Source of the DNA: Neisseria weaveri
GTDB lineage: Bacteria; Pseudomonadota; Gammaproteobacteria; Burkholderiales; Neisseriaceae
Assembly: GCF_900638685.1 (NCBI RefSeq)
Contig: NZ_LR134533.1
Coordinates: forward strand, 1,612,001 to 1,676,000
DNA: 64,000 nt
Direction: 5' to 3'
The notes below the pieces were generated by a model that was not told where the DNA came from, made no database searches, and saw nothing but the letters and a program-made list of their open reading frames with translations. Positions 29,059 to 39,106 of this stretch are shown here, in pieces. The position numbers were made by a program, and so were the translations under genes. The first letter of the stretch is position 1, and every line of letters begins with the position of its first letter.

Positions 29059-29787
29059 TTATGCCGATAAAGCTTGCGTTTGGTGTTGCACCAGTTCGGC
29101 AATGCCTTTTTGTCCCAACGCAATCAAAACGGACAACTCTTCCAAGCTGAACGGCGCGCCTTCCGCCGTCCCTTGAATTTCGATTATTTTGCCAGATTCC
29201 GTCATCACCAGATTGATGTCGCTGTCGCAGCCGGAATCTTCAGGATAATCCAAATCCAGCAACGGCGTACCGCCGACTACGCCGACCGATACGGCGGCAA
29301 CGGCTTCGCGAATCGGGTTTTCAGAAATCAAACCCTTAGCCAATAGCTTGTTTACCGCCATGGCAAGCGCGACAAATGCGCCGGTAATCGAAGCCGTGCG
29401 TGTGCCGCCGTCTGCCTGAATCACATCGCAGTCGATCAGAATCTGGCGTTCGCCCAGTTTTTCCATATCGACCACGGCACGTAGCGAACGGCCGATCAGG
29501 CGTTGGATTTCCTGAGTGCGTCCGCTTTGTTTGCCTGCCGAAGCTTCGCGGCGCATGCGTGAAGCGGTGGAAGCGGGCAGCATACCGTATTCGGCTGTGA
29601 CCCAACCTTGGTTTTTGCCGCGCAGAAACGGCGGTACGCTTTCGTCAACCGAAGCGGTGCAGATGATTTTGGTATTGCCGCATTCAATTAAAACCGAACC
29701 GTCGGTATGCGGCAAAAAGCCGGGCGTTAGCTTAATGCTGCGCAGCGAATCGGCCGCGCGGCCTTCGCGTTGGTAAGAGCTTGTCAT
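29059..29787 (-). CDS. rph: Ribonuclease PH
   Basis: A phosphorolytic 3'-5' exoribonuclease that trims tRNA 3' ends. The 242 residues fit the family. Signatures are the N-terminal [23 protein letters not shown], the RNA-binding [33 protein letters not shown], and the C-terminal DLDYPEDS and [17 protein letters not shown]. It is divergent from yicC with about 100 nt between starts, the same pairing seen in E. coli. Confidence 0.96.
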   Translation of the reverse strand: MTSSYQREGRAADSLRSIKLTPGFLPHTDGSVLIECGNTKIICTASVDESVPPFLRGKNQGWVTAEYGMLPASTASRMRREASAGKQSGRTQEIQRLIGRSLRAVVDMEKLGERQILIDCDVIQADGGTRTASITGAFVALAMAVNKLLAKGLISENPIREAVAAVSVGVVGGTPLLDLDYPEDSGCDSDINLVMTESGKIIEIQGTAEGAPFSLEELSVLIALGQKGIAELVQHQTQALSA

Positions 29788-29885
29788 AATTTTTTCCTTT
29801 AATTGAATTGTTTGGCATTATAACACGGGCGTGTTGTGGTATATTGTTGCCCGAGAAACGATGTTTATTGATATTGGAGCGAGTT

Positions 29886-30758
29886 GTGACCATTTACAGT
29901 ATGACCGGTTTTGCCAATGCGGCAGGCGAGTGCGGCGGCAAGCGCATTAATTTGGAAATCCGTGCGGTAAACCACCGCTATTTGGACGTGCAGTTCAGAA
30001 TGCCCGATGATTTGCGTTATTTGGAAGGCTCGTTGCGCGAACAGATTGCCGGAAAAGCCGCGCGCGGCAAGCTGGAATGTCGGATTCAGATTCAAGACGT
30101 GGCCGAAAGCGGCCGCGGTTTGGAAGTGGACGGCGATTTGGTGGCGCAACTGGCCTCCTTAAATAAAAAATGGCGCAAAAAACATCAAGATTTGGGTAAG
30201 TTGCGTGTGGCCGATATTTTGCGTTTTCCGGGTGTGTTGGTCAGCCAGAACGCCGATGCCGAAGAGTTTGCCCAAGCAGTTAAAGATTTATTGGCGCAGG
30301 CTTTGGAGGATTTCACCGCCGCGCGCGAGCGCGAGGGCGAAAAATTGGGCTTGCACCTGTTGGAACGCTTGGACGGCATGGAGCAGATTGTCGGCGATTT
30401 GAACGGTAAATTCCCATCTTTGCTGGAAGCGCATTTGGAAAAAGTCCGTACCCGTTTGCGCGAAGCGGTGGAAATTGTCGATAACGACCGTTTGCAGCAG
30501 GAGTTTGCGCTGTTTATGCAGAAAGCTGATGTGGACGAAGAATTCAGCCGTCTGCGTACGCACATTGCCGAAGTGCGCCGTATTGTGAAACAGGCCAAAG
30601 GCGGCGTGGGCAAGCGTTTGGATTTTCTGATGCAGGAACTGAACCGCGAAGCGAATACGCTCGGCAGCAAGGCGATTGCGGCGGAATGTACGCAGGCTTC
30701 GGTTGAGTTGAAGGTGTTGATCGAGCAAATGCGCGAACAGGTTCAGAATATCGAATAA
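29886..30758 (+). CDS. yicC: YicC family protein (endoribonuclease)
   Basis: A 290-residue protein of the YicC family, whose E. coli member is reported as an endoribonuclease acting on small RNA. The N-terminus IYSMTGFANA, then EIRAVNHRYLD, is the YicC_N signature, and the C-terminal GKRLDFLMQELNREANTLGSKA is the DUF1732 end. The start is GTG at 29886, with GGAGC upstream giving VTIYSMTGF; the frame is open further upstream without similarity, and the ATG at 29901 would cut the conserved strand. It is divergent from rph. Confidence 0.92.
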   Translation: MTIYSMTGFANAAGECGGKRINLEIRAVNHRYLDVQFRMPDDLRYLEGSLREQIAGKAARGKLECRIQIQDVAESGRGLEVDGDLVAQLASLNKKWRKKHQDLGKLRVADILRFPGVLVSQNADAEEFAQAVKDLLAQALEDFTAAREREGEKLGLHLLERLDGMEQIVGDLNGKFPSLLEAHLEKVRTRLREAVEIVDNDRLQQEFALFMQKADVDEEFSRLRTHIAEVRRIVKQAKGGVGKRLDFLMQELNREANTLGSKAIAAECTQASVELKVLIEQMREQVQNIE

Positions 30759-30778
30759 TAAGTCATTCGTCATTGAAC

Positions 30779-30805
30779 AGGCCGTCTGAAATTTTCAGAC
30801 GGCCT
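30779..30805. terminator. DUS hairpin between convergent yicC and holC
   Basis: AG-DUS at 30779-30790 and its inverse at 30794-30805 sit between the two converging stop codons. Confidence 0.82.
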
Positions 30806-30811
30806 GTTGGT

Positions 30812-31252
30812 TTAGTCTTTGCCCTGCCGGTTGTGGTGGGTGATGTCGAAGCCTTGGCGTTTGTAGGCGGAAAAACGCTTGCGGGCTTCGTCCAAATCTT
30901 CCAAGCCGGTGCCGACGATTTCCAGCACCCGTTCGGGCGGGGGAACGGCGTCGCACCAAAAATCGGGTGACAAGTTTAAAACTACCCGGCCCGGCTGAAG
31001 TGCAGGGAAAGTTTGACCGAAAGTAACCAATACCGGCGCGTCTTCGGGCTGCGGTTGGTTGGGATACCAGATTTCATGCGGCAGAAACGCGGTCGGTTCA
31101 TAGCTCCATAAATCCAAGTTCAGCTTTTCGGCGGCTTCGCCGTCTTCCGTCCAAACCAATACCCGGCTGCCGCTTTGCACGGCGCGTGCAGTCAGGCGGC
31201 AGGCAAAAAGGTGGCAATCGCTGACGTGAGTGTAAAACGTGGCTTGAGGCAT
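30812..31252 (-). CDS. holC: DNA polymerase III chi subunit
   Basis: A clamp-loader accessory that links polymerase III to single-strand binding protein. The 146 residues start MPQATFYTHVSD and carry the HolC pattern ACRLTARAV, VLVWTED, LWSYEPTAFLPHE and ERVLEIVG. I use the ATG at 31252; the longer frame adds 13 residues without similarity. It is downstream of pepA on the same strand, with a DUS pair between them (31369, 31394), the same pepA-holC order as in enterics. Confidence 0.88.
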   Translation of the reverse strand: MPQATFYTHVSDCHLFACRLTARAVQSGSRVLVWTEDGEAAEKLNLDLWSYEPTAFLPHEIWYPNQPQPEDAPVLVTFGQTFPALQPGRVVLNLSPDFWCDAVPPPERVLEIVGTGLEDLDEARKRFSAYKRQGFDITHHNRQGKD

Positions 31253-31368
31253 GGATTTTCCTAACAGGTTGGCAGGTGAAACCGATGACACCGTATGTTT
31301 GCGGCGGTGTGCCGCTGTGCGGTAAAAGCTTATCGGTTGTAAACGGTATTATTTTAGCGGAAACAGAG

Positions 31369-31405
31369 AGGCCGTCTGAAAATTATTGCGGTTTTCAGAC
31401 GGCCT
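31369..31405 (-). terminator. DUS inverted pair between pepA and holC
   Basis: AG-DUS at 31369-31380 and inverse AG-DUS at 31394-31405 with a 13-nt loop; likely attenuating or terminating transcription after pepA. Confidence 0.65.
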
Positions 31406-31425
31406 TGGATTTCAAATAAATGAAA

Positions 31426-32853
31426 TTATGCGTTCAGATTACGCAGATAGTTGAGCAGCAGCGGAACGGGGCGGCCGCTTGCGCCTTTTTCTTTGCCCGA
31501 TTTCCATGCCGTACCGGCGATATCCAAATGCGCCCAGTTGTAGTTTTCGGTGAAGTATGACAGGAACGTGGCAGCCGTGATGGTACCGGCAGCGCGTCCT
31601 CCGATATTTTGCAGGTCGGCGAAGTTGGATTTAAGCTGTTCTTTATAGTTGTCGAACAGCGGCAGCTGCCATGCTTTGTCGCCCGAATCTTCGGCGGCGG
31701 CCAGCAGTTGGTCGGCCAGTTCTTGATTGTTGGCCATCAGGCCGCTCACTTCGTGGCCGAGTGCAATAATGCAGGCTCCGGTCAGCGTGGCAACGTCGAT
31801 AACGGCTTTCGGGTTGAACTGTTCGGCATAAGTCAGCGCGTCGCATAAAATCAGACGGCCTTCCGCATCGGTATTCAATACTTCGATGGTTAAGCCTTTC
31901 ATGCTGGTTACGATGTCGCCCGGTTTGTTGGCACCGCCCGAAGGCATGTTTTCGCAAGTCGGTACGACGGCAATCAGGTTGATGGGCAGCTGCATTTTTA
32001 CTGCTGCGCAGAATGTACCGATAACGGTTGCCGCGCCGCACATGTCGAATTTCATTTCGTCCATGTTTTCGCCCGGTTTCAGGGAAATGCCGCCGCTGTC
32101 GAAGGTAATGCCTTTGCCGACCAAAACAACGGGAGCGGCTTCTTTATCTTCTGCTCCGAAGTAGCTTAACTCCACCAGATAAGGCTTCTCTTTGCTGCCT
32201 TTGGCTACCGACCAAAACGAACCCATGTTTTCTTTGATGTAGTCTTTTTCCAGAATTTTGGCGGATGCGCCCAATTTTTTCGCTTCGGCTTTGGCGGTTT
32301 TGGCTAAGAATTTCGGTGTGCATTCGTTTGGCGCGGCATTGCCCAAATCGCGGCAGAGGCTCATGCCGTAAACCAGTGCTTCGGCAACGGTAACGGCCGC
32401 TTGTACGGCTTCGGCGTGTTGGCTGTGGTAGAACGCGGCGGCGGTGAGTTTGGCCGGAGAAGTTTCTTGTTTGTAGCGTTCGAAACGGTAAACGGCATTG
32501 CCCAATGTAGTGGCGAACACTTCTGCGACCAGCGGTGCGTCAACTGCGCAGAAAGGCTCGAGGCATACGTTTAACTGTTCTTGCTTTTGCGCCCATGCAG
32601 CCGCTTCTTTGGCTGCTTTTTCGACGGTAGCGCGTTGCGTGTCTTTCATGCGTACGACGCCGACGGATTTCAGACGGCCTGCTTCGATGATTTTGGTTTC
32701 GGCAAAAGCCTGTCCTTCTTCCAACGAGGCGCACAGCAGTGCGGCGGTTTCGTCATTGTTGTTTTCCGAACAGGGGCATGCGTCTGTGCAGACATAAAGC
32801 AAGGCACCTGCTTGGTTTGGCTGCAATTTTTCGGCTTTTATGCTAAATTCCAT
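31426..32853 (-). CDS. pepA: Leucyl aminopeptidase (M17, cytosol aminopeptidase)
   Basis: A two-metal M17 aminopeptidase that removes N-terminal residues from peptides; in E. coli PepA also binds DNA. The 475 residues include the metal and catalytic set K247, D252 ([10 protein letters not shown]), D270, D329 and E331 with R333 (NTDAEGRL). The start at 32853 follows GGAGAAG; the frame upstream adds six residues. A DUS at 32669 is translated as SEIR- or GRLKS-type residues (GRLKSVG). The gene is divergent from lptF, matching the E. coli locus. Confidence 0.95.
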   Translation of the reverse strand: MEFSIKAEKLQPNQAGALLYVCTDACPCSENNNDETAALLCASLEEGQAFAETKIIEAGRLKSVGVVRMKDTQRATVEKAAKEAAAWAQKQEQLNVCLEPFCAVDAPLVAEVFATTLGNAVYRFERYKQETSPAKLTAAAFYHSQHAEAVQAAVTVAEALVYGMSLCRDLGNAAPNECTPKFLAKTAKAEAKKLGASAKILEKDYIKENMGSFWSVAKGSKEKPYLVELSYFGAEDKEAAPVVLVGKGITFDSGGISLKPGENMDEMKFDMCGAATVIGTFCAAVKMQLPINLIAVVPTCENMPSGGANKPGDIVTSMKGLTIEVLNTDAEGRLILCDALTYAEQFNPKAVIDVATLTGACIIALGHEVSGLMANNQELADQLLAAAEDSGDKAWQLPLFDNYKEQLKSNFADLQNIGGRAAGTITAATFLSYFTENYNWAHLDIAGTAWKSGKEKGASGRPVPLLLNYLRNLNA

Positions 32854-33004
32854 GTTTCTTCTCCGATACAACGGTTAAATAAATGTTTTCAGACGGCCTT
32901 TTCAAATAATACAGACTGAAACGGGTCGTTTGGATGAAAGCATTTGGATTGTACCCGAATTCAGGCCGTCTGAAATACTTGCCGCTTAGGCAGTTAGCGA
33001 TTCT

Positions 33005-34117
33005 ATGATTTACCAGCGTAATTTTATTAAAGAACTCTCTTTTACCGCAGTCGGCATTTTTGTCGTACTGCTGGCCGTGTTGGTGTCCACTCAGGCGATC
33101 AACCTGCTCGGCCGTGCGGCAGACGGCAGGGTGGCGATTGATGCGGTGGCGGCATTGGTCGGATTCTGGGTGGTAGGTATGACGCCGCTGCTGTTGGTGC
33201 TCACTGCCTATATCAGCATTTTGGCAGTGTTGACCCGCTATTGGCGCGACAGCGAAATGTCGGTGTGGCTTTCTTGCGGTTTGGCATTGAAACAGTGGCT
33301 GCGGCCGGTGATGCAGTTTACCGTGCCGTTTGCCGTATTGATCGCCGTCATGCAGCTTTGGGTAATGCCGTGGGCGGAATTGCGCAGCCGCGAGTATGCG
33401 GAAATTTTGAAGCAGAAGCAGGAGCTTTCTTTAATTGAGGCAGGCGAGTTCCGCGCTTTGGGCAAGAAAAACGGCAGGGTCTATTTTGTCGAACGGTTCG
33501 ACACCGATTCGGGCGTGATGAAAAACCTGTTTCTGCGCGAGCAGGACGATAAAGGCAACGACAACGTAATTTTTGCCAAAGAAGGCACGTTTTCCCTGAA
33601 AGATAACAAACGTACATTGGAATTGAGCGGCGGTTACCGATACAGCGGCACTCCGGGCAGAGCGGATTACAATCAGGTTTCTTTCGAACGGCTGAGCCTG
33701 ATTATCAGTACGACGCCGAAAATCATCGACCCGATTTCCCACCGGCGCACCATTCCGACCATGCAGCTTTTCGGAAGCAGCAATCCGCAATATCAGGCTG
33801 AATTAATGTGGCGTTTGTCGCTGCCGATCAGCGTGCTGCTGTTGGCGTTGGCTGCAGTGCCTTTGTCGTATTTCAATCCGAGAACGGGGCATACTTACAA
33901 TATTTTGTTTGCCATCGGCCTGTATCTGATTTATCAAAACGGCTTGACCTTTCTGCGTAATGCGGTGGAAGACGGCAAGCTGAATTTCTGGCTCGGTATG
34001 CTGCCCATGCATATTTTGGTGGCGTTGGCTGCAATCGTTTTGCTGAGGGTACGCAGTATGCCGGCACAGCCTTTCCTTCAGGCTTTGGCCAACAGCATGA
34101 AAGGCGGTGGCAAATGA
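33005..34117 (+). CDS. lptF: LPS export ABC transporter permease LptF
   Basis: An inner-membrane permease of the LptB2FG complex that extracts lipopolysaccharide (here lipooligosaccharide) for transport to the outer membrane. The 370 residues start with MIYQRNFIKELSFTAVGIFVVLL and show the LptF/G plan: hydrophobic segments at the N- and C-thirds flanking a periplasmic beta-jellyroll domain (about 130-270). Its stop overlaps the lptG start by 4 nt (ATGA). An AG-DUS lies 30 nt upstream. Confidence 0.94.
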   Translation: MIYQRNFIKELSFTAVGIFVVLLAVLVSTQAINLLGRAADGRVAIDAVAALVGFWVVGMTPLLLVLTAYISILAVLTRYWRDSEMSVWLSCGLALKQWLRPVMQFTVPFAVLIAVMQLWVMPWAELRSREYAEILKQKQELSLIEAGEFRALGKKNGRVYFVERFDTDSGVMKNLFLREQDDKGNDNVIFAKEGTFSLKDNKRTLELSGGYRYSGTPGRADYNQVSFERLSLIISTTPKIIDPISHRRTIPTMQLFGSSNPQYQAELMWRLSLPISVLLLALAAVPLSYFNPRTGHTYNILFAIGLYLIYQNGLTFLRNAVEDGKLNFWLGMLPMHILVALAAIVLLRVRSMPAQPFLQALANSMKGGGK

Positions 34118-35184
34118 AATTGATCAACCGTTATCTGATTAGCAGATTGAGCGTGATGACGCTGTATGCTTTGGTGTCGCTGTTGGCGTTGTACAGTTTT
34201 TTCGACATTATCAGCGAAGTCGGCGATATCGGCGAGGGCAGCTACAACGGCTGGAAAGTGATGTTGTATGTGGCCATGCAGATGCCTTCGCGTGCGTATG
34301 AACTGATGCCTTTGGCCGTATTGATAGGCGGTTTGCTGGCTTTAAACCAGTTGGCGGCAGGCAGCGAAATCACCGTGATGAAAGCCAGCGGAATGAGCAC
34401 CGGCAGGCTGATAGCCGTATTGTTGCAATTCGGTTTGATTTTTGCCGTTGCCACGGCGGTATTGGGCGAATGGCTGGCGCCGGGTTTGAGCAGGCAGGCG
34501 GAAAATATGAAGGCCACTGCAGTCAGCGGCAAAATCAGTACCGGCAAACAAGGCTTATGGTTTAAAGAAAACAATAATGTCATCAATGTGCGCGAAATGC
34601 TGCCCGACCATACGCTGACAGGCATTAAAGTATGGCGGCATAACGAGCAGTTCAGATTGGCCGAAGCTGTGGAAGCGGAATCGGCAGCTTTGTCGGATCA
34701 GGGTTATTGGCTCTTGAAAAACGTGCGCCGCAGCGTATTGCACGGCGATAAAGTGGAAACCGAAACTTTGGCGGAACAGCGTTGGTCGGTTAGTTTAAAC
34801 AGCAATCTTCTTGATGTGTTGCTGATCAAGCCCGAGCAGATGTCGGTATCCGCCCTCACCACTTACATAGGCCATCTGAAAAACAACCGCCAGCAAACGG
34901 CAACTTATGAAATCGCTTGGTGGCGCAAGCTGATGTATCCCGTTGCCGCCATGATTATGGCACTGGTTGCTTTGGCATTTACCCCGCAATCCACGCGCCA
35001 CGGCAATATGGGATTGAAACTGTTCGGCGGAATCTGCTTGGGCTTGGTTTTCCATTTTGCCGGACGCTTATTCGGTTTTACCAGCCAGCTGTACGGCGTG
35101 CCGCCTTTTGCCGCCGCCGTTTTTCCGACAGCCATTTTTGCATTGCTCGGCATTTATTTAATCCGCAAACAGGAAAAACGCTAA
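34114..35184 (+). CDS. lptG: LPS export ABC transporter permease LptG
   Basis: The second permease of the LptB2FG complex, 356 residues, with the LptF/G topology (MKLINRYLISRLSVMTLYALVSLLALYSFFD at the start is split here only by function). Typical segments include DIISEVGDIG, GSEITVMKASGMS and the C-terminal GLKLFGGICLGLVFHF. Translation is probably coupled to lptF by the ATGA overlap. A DUS hairpin (35191-35216) closes the pair. lptB is not in this window. Confidence 0.94.
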   Translation: MKLINRYLISRLSVMTLYALVSLLALYSFFDIISEVGDIGEGSYNGWKVMLYVAMQMPSRAYELMPLAVLIGGLLALNQLAAGSEITVMKASGMSTGRLIAVLLQFGLIFAVATAVLGEWLAPGLSRQAENMKATAVSGKISTGKQGLWFKENNNVINVREMLPDHTLTGIKVWRHNEQFRLAEAVEAESAALSDQGYWLLKNVRRSVLHGDKVETETLAEQRWSVSLNSNLLDVLLIKPEQMSVSALTTYIGHLKNNRQQTATYEIAWWRKLMYPVAAMIMALVALAFTPQSTRHGNMGLKLFGGICLGLVFHFAGRLFGFTSQLYGVPPFAAAVFPTAIFALLGIYLIRKQEKR

Positions 35185-35190
35185 ACCTTG

Positions 35191-35219
35191 AGGCCGTCTG
35201 AAATTTCAGACGGCCTTAT
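35191..35219 (+). terminator. DUS hairpin terminator after lptG
   Basis: AG-DUS at 35191-35202 and inverse at 35205-35216 with a near-zero loop, 6 nt after the lptG stop. Confidence 0.82.
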
Positions 35220-35243
35220 TTCGACAAGGCATCAGGGAAACAT

Positions 35244-35495
35244 ATGGAACAGCTTGAATTTTTTGATATTCCAAGCCCGTGTATCGGCGTATGCCAAGTC
35301 AACAACAAAGGCTACTGCAAAGGCTGTTTGCGCAGCAGGGAAGAGCGGCTTTACTGGCAGCGCATGACCGATGTGCAAAAACGCCAAGTGATGCATATGC
35401 TGCAGCAGCGCCGCCAAAAAATCAAAAGGCGGGGCGATACTGCCGTTTTGGAAGAAAACGAAACCTTCGCCCATCAGGAGCGCCTTGATTTTTAA
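35244..35495 (+). CDS. DUF1289 family small protein
   Basis: An 83-residue protein with the DUF1289 signature SPCIGVCQVNNKGYCKGCLR (12-30) giving four conserved cysteines, then the helix REERLYWQRMTDVQKRQVM. The cysteines suggest metal or Fe-S binding, but no function is established for the family. It sits between lptG and ychF without evident operon linkage. Confidence 0.85.
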   Translation: MEQLEFFDIPSPCIGVCQVNNKGYCKGCLRSREERLYWQRMTDVQKRQVMHMLQQRRQKIKRRGDTAVLEENETFAHQERLDF

Positions 35496-35620
35496 CGGTG
35501 CAAAATGAAGAAACAAACCGCGTTTTATCCTGCAGGATAAGCCGGGCGTTCAGCCAAGATAACGCGAAATATGTTAAAATCGCCGGCTAAAATCGAATCT
35601 ATGGAAATTTAGGAAATCAC

Positions 35621-36712
35621 ATGAGCTTAAAATGCGGCATCGTCGGCCTGCCCAACGTCGGCAAATCCACCTTGTTCAACGCCTTAACCCAATCCGGTAT
35701 CGAAGCGGCCAACTACCCCTTCTGCACGATTGAACCCAACGTCGGCATCGTCGAAGTGCCCGATCCGCGCATGGCCGAGCTGGCTAAAATCGTTAACCCG
35801 CAAAAAATGCAACCCGCCATTGTCGAATTTGTCGACATCGCAGGCTTGGTAGCTGGCGCGAGCAAAGGCGAAGGCTTGGGCAACCAGTTCCTTGCCAACA
35901 TCCGCGAAACCGATGCCATCGTGAACGTCGTGCGCTGCTTCGACGACGACAATATCGTGCATGTTTCCGGCAAAGTCGATCCGATTGCCGACATCGAAAC
36001 CATCGGCACCGAGCTGGCATTGGCCGACCTTGCCAGCGTAGAAAAAGCCATCACCCGCGAAGGCAAGCGCGCCAAATCAGGCGATAAAGACGCACAAAAA
36101 CTCGTTGCCCTGTGCGAAAAACTGCTGCCCCATCTCAACGAAGGCAAACCCGTTCGCTCATTCGGTCTCGATGCCGAAGAACTCGCCATGCTGCGCCCCC
36201 TGTTTTTACTCACTGCCAAACCCGCCATGTATGTGGGCAACGTAGCGGAAGACGGTTTTGAAAACAACCCGCACTTAGACCGCCTGAAAGAATTGGCCGC
36301 CAAAGAAAACGCACCCGTAGTCGCCGTGTGCGCCGCATTGGAAAGCGAAATTGCCGAACTCGAAGACGAAGAAAAAGCCGAATTCCTCGCCGAAATGGGC
36401 TTGGAAGAACCCGGCCTCAACCGCCTGATCCGCGCCGGCTACGACTTGCTCGGCCTGCAAACCTACTTCACCGCCGGCGTAAAAGAAGTCCGCGCTTGGA
36501 CCATTCACAAAGGCGACACCGCCCCGCAAGCCGCCGGCGTGATCCACACCGATTTCGAACGCGGCTTCATCCGCGCCCAAGTGATTGCTTACGACGATTT
36601 TGTTACTTTAGGCGGAGAAGCCAAAGCCAAAGAAGCCGGCAAAATGCGTGCCGAAGGTAAGGAATATGTGGTGCAAGACGGAGATGTGATTCATTTCTTG
36701 TTTAATGTGTAA
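35621..36712 (+). CDS. ychF: Redox/translation-associated GTPase-fold ATPase YchF
   Basis: A conserved OBG-family P-loop protein that prefers ATP and associates with ribosomes. The 363 residues hold Walker [10 protein letters not shown] at 9-17, switch region [16 protein letters not shown], an altered G4 motif, and the C-terminal TGS domain (about 280-363, with [25 protein letters not shown] read in pieces as its signature). Its codon use is richer in C-ending codons than many neighbours. Confidence 0.96.
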   Translation: MSLKCGIVGLPNVGKSTLFNALTQSGIEAANYPFCTIEPNVGIVEVPDPRMAELAKIVNPQKMQPAIVEFVDIAGLVAGASKGEGLGNQFLANIRETDAIVNVVRCFDDDNIVHVSGKVDPIADIETIGTELALADLASVEKAITREGKRAKSGDKDAQKLVALCEKLLPHLNEGKPVRSFGLDAEELAMLRPLFLLTAKPAMYVGNVAEDGFENNPHLDRLKELAAKENAPVVAVCAALESEIAELEDEEKAEFLAEMGLEEPGLNRLIRAGYDLLGLQTYFTAGVKEVRAWTIHKGDTAPQAAGVIHTDFERGFIRAQVIAYDDFVTLGGEAKAKEAGKMRAEGKEYVVQDGDVIHFLFNV

Positions 36713-36777
36713 GCCATAGTTTTTCAGACGGCCTGTTTGTTTTAAGGTCGTCTGTTCGGCGTGTTGGAAGAGATTTT

Positions 36778-37404
36778 ATGATGGATACAGACCGCATTTT
36801 TGAATATCATGATGTAGTACTAAATTATTGTTTTCGCTATCCATTTGTCTCGTTTTTCGAAGATGTGCCCGATAGCTTGCCGTTTTTGATTCAGCCTGTT
36901 TTGCCGACATTTAAGACAAAATTTACCGATGATTGTGTGGTGATGGATATCAGTGAGTTGGCGGAGTCGGTAACGCAATCCAGAAGTTTTCAAATTTTGA
37001 CTTGCGAATGCGGTATGCCTGACGATGTTGGTATTATGGGTTGTATCAATGTTATCCATCAGGAAGAAAGTGTCATTTGGGAATTTGCCATAGATGATTA
37101 CCGTACTTTGTTGTCCCAACCTTGGGAGGATATGCAAGATGGTCGGATTCGTCTGTATTTCGAACGGCAAAAATATCAAGATGCGGTTCGCAAGTTGATG
37201 GATGAGATAGAGCAGTTATTGAGTGTATCCGTCGCATTGGCCGATTTGATTCCAGAACAGTTTACCAGCAGTTATGGTTGGCGGGATACGTTGGCCGAAG
37301 TGCAAAAAAAATTTCCCGACTGCATATTGAATGTTGAACTGTGTTTTCCCTATTACCTAGATTCCGAAGATTTTTCCAAATTAAGCTTGGAATATTTATC
37401 GTAA
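36778..37404 (+). CDS. Unknown protein, 208 residues
   Basis: Not recognised. It is an acidic soluble protein without signal peptide or membrane segment. A cysteine cluster (LTCECGMPDDVGIMGC, about 76-91) is followed by INVIHQEESVIWEF; this pattern recalls small single-domain proteins found as orphan immunity proteins, but that is a guess. The C-terminal half is rich in acidic residues and aromatic pairs. GGAAGAG precedes the ATG, so translation is likely. The gene is more AT-rich than ychF and tyrS on either side and has no partner, which may mean a recent arrival. Confidence 0.7.
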   Translation: MMDTDRIFEYHDVVLNYCFRYPFVSFFEDVPDSLPFLIQPVLPTFKTKFTDDCVVMDISELAESVTQSRSFQILTCECGMPDDVGIMGCINVIHQEESVIWEFAIDDYRTLLSQPWEDMQDGRIRLYFERQKYQDAVRKLMDEIEQLLSVSVALADLIPEQFTSSYGWRDTLAEVQKKFPDCILNVELCFPYYLDSEDFSKLSLEYLS

Positions 37405-37479
37405 TAAGCTTAATTGTTGAAATAAATATGTTGAACAAAATAGAGTTTGAGCTATTTTAAAACTAGAGATGAAATACTG

Positions 37480-38778
37480 ATGACCTCATTTATCCAAGAC
37501 CTCCAATCCCGCGGCTTAATCGCGCAAACTACTGATGCCGAAGCCTTAGACGCTTTATTAAACGAACAAAAAATCGCTTTGTATTGCGGTTTCGACCCGA
37601 CCGCCGACAGCCTGCATATCGGCCATTTGCTGCCGGTGCTGGCTTTGCGCCGTTTCCAATTGGCCGGGCATACGCCGGTGGCTTTGGTGGGCGGTGCAAC
37701 GGGCATGATCGGCGATCCGAGCTTTAAGGCGGTTGAGCGCAGTTTGAATACGGCGGAAACCGTGGCGGGCTGGGTGGAGAAAATCCGCAACCAGCTCAAG
37801 CCTTTTTTGAGTTTTGAGGGCGACAATGCCGCGATTATGGCGAACAACTATGATTGGTTCGGCGGCATGAACTGCTTGGATTTCCTGCGCGACATCGGCA
37901 AGCATTTTTCTGTGAATGCGATGTTGAACAAAGAATCGGTGAAGCAGCGCATCGAGCGCGACGACGTGGGCATTTCGTTTACCGAATTTGCTTACGCGCT
38001 GCTGCAAGGTTATGACTTTGCCGAGTTGAACAAACGCCACGGCACGGTGTTGCAAATCGGCGGGTCCGACCAATGGGGTAACATCACCGGCGGTATCGAC
38101 TTGTGCCGTCGTTTAAACAAAGCCACCGCTTACGGCCTGACTTTGCCGCTTGTAACGAAATCGGACGGCACGAAATTTGGCAAAACCGAAGGCGGCGCGG
38201 TATGGTTGGATGCGCAAAAAACTTCGCCCTACCAGTTTTACCAATTCTGGCTGAAAGTAGCCGATGCGGATGTGTATAAATTCCTGAAATACTTCACGTT
38301 CTTGTCGGTTGAAGAAATTGATGCCATCGAAGCAAAAGACAAAACTAGCGGCGTGAAGCCGGAAGCGCAGCGTATTCTGGCGGAAGAAATGACCCGCCTG
38401 ATTCACGGCGAAGAGGCTTTGGAAGCGGCGCAACGCATTTCCGCCAGTCTGTTTTCCGGCGACGAAAGCAGCCTGACTGAAAGCGACTACGCGCAGCTTG
38501 CTCTAGACGGCTTGCCGGCGTTTGAGGTATCAGGCCGTCTGAATGTGGTGGAAGCCTTGATTACTGCGGGTTTGGCCAAGTCAAACAAAGAAGCGCGCGA
38601 GTTTGTGAAAAACAAAGCGGTTTTGCTCAACGGTGAAACAGCCGTGTTCAACAACCCCGAACATGCCGCCGAAAAGCCCGATGATGCCTACCTGATTACC
38701 GACGAGTACAAACGTTTCGGCAAATACACGATTATCCGCCGCGGCAAGCGCAATCATGCTTTGCTGGTGTGGAAATAA
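37480..38778 (+). CDS. tyrS: Tyrosyl-tRNA synthetase
   Basis: Charges tRNA-Tyr (class I synthetase, cytoplasm). The 432 residues carry [16 protein letters not shown] with HIGH at 46-49, the tyrosine-binding QGYDFAELN and [12 protein letters not shown], the KMSKS-equivalent KFGKT at about 231-235, and a C-terminal S4 RNA-binding domain (about 365-425). I take the ATG at 37480 (MTSFIQDLQ); the open frame from a TTG at 37447 has no similarity. One AG-DUS at 38532 is translated as SGRLNV. Confidence 0.96.
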   Translation: MTSFIQDLQSRGLIAQTTDAEALDALLNEQKIALYCGFDPTADSLHIGHLLPVLALRRFQLAGHTPVALVGGATGMIGDPSFKAVERSLNTAETVAGWVEKIRNQLKPFLSFEGDNAAIMANNYDWFGGMNCLDFLRDIGKHFSVNAMLNKESVKQRIERDDVGISFTEFAYALLQGYDFAELNKRHGTVLQIGGSDQWGNITGGIDLCRRLNKATAYGLTLPLVTKSDGTKFGKTEGGAVWLDAQKTSPYQFYQFWLKVADADVYKFLKYFTFLSVEEIDAIEAKDKTSGVKPEAQRILAEEMTRLIHGEEALEAAQRISASLFSGDESSLTESDYAQLALDGLPAFEVSGRLNVVEALITAGLAKSNKEAREFVKNKAVLLNGETAVFNNPEHAAEKPDDAYLITDEYKRFGKYTIIRRGKRNHALLVWK

Positions 38779-38813
38779 TCGGCATAACACTGGCACAGGC
38801 CGTCTGAAAAAAC

Positions 38814-38850
38814 ATCTTGTAATCGAGCGGATTGCAGGGTGTTTTTTTAC
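38814..38850 (+). terminator. Probable tyrS terminator
   Basis: AAACATC and GGTGTTT (one G:U pair) enclose an inner AATC/GATT stem, ending in seven Ts, just after an AG-DUS at 38797-38808. Confidence 0.6.
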
Positions 38851-38860
38851 AGTCTGCCAT

Positions 38861-38890
38861 TTGACAAAAGGTCGGGCGCAGGCATAAGAT
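38861..38890 (+). promoter_or_regulatory. Sigma-70 promoter of the candidate small RNA
   Basis: A perfect TTGACA (38861-38866), an 18-nt spacer and TAAGAT (38885-38890). It lies downstream of the tyrS terminator and 216 nt upstream of the next ORF. Confidence 0.65.
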
Positions 38891-38896
38891 AAGCGC

Positions 38897-39010
38897 CATT
38901 CATCAAGAGTTGGGAAACCACGCCAACCTGCCTGCCGGTAAGGTGGTTTGCATAAGCAGATGCGGCCTTCGGGCAATGACAGGTATCCCGCAAATCAAGC
39001 GGGTTTTTTT
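38897..39010 (+). ncRNA. Candidate small RNA of about 114 nt
   Basis: Bounded by a strong promoter (38861-38890) and an intrinsic terminator: CCCGC (38987-38991), GCGGG (38999-39003) and seven Ts (39004-39010). No ORF of note is inside. It can fold: AAACCAC (at about 38925) pairs with GTGGTTT (at about 38943), and GCC-TTCG-GGC forms a tight UUCG hairpin. It does not carry the recognisable cores of SRP RNA, tmRNA, RNase P or common riboswitches. 6S RNA cannot be excluded because I could not fold it. The next gene begins 96 nt after the terminator, so a leader/attenuator for that gene is the alternative. Confidence 0.55.
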
Positions 39011-39106
39011 GTGCGCGGCAGAAGTCTGAAATATTCAGACGGCCTAAGTTTATTACGGGTGATTTATCCCAATTGCAGCCCGAAATGTTTGCTAAAGAGG
39101 AAAGAA

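Noticed and set aside
38897..39010. Assignment of the small RNA as 6S RNA, SRP RNA or a TPP, cobalamin or FMN riboswitch
   Set aside because: I could not see the core motifs of these classes; identity is left open until a covariance search is done.
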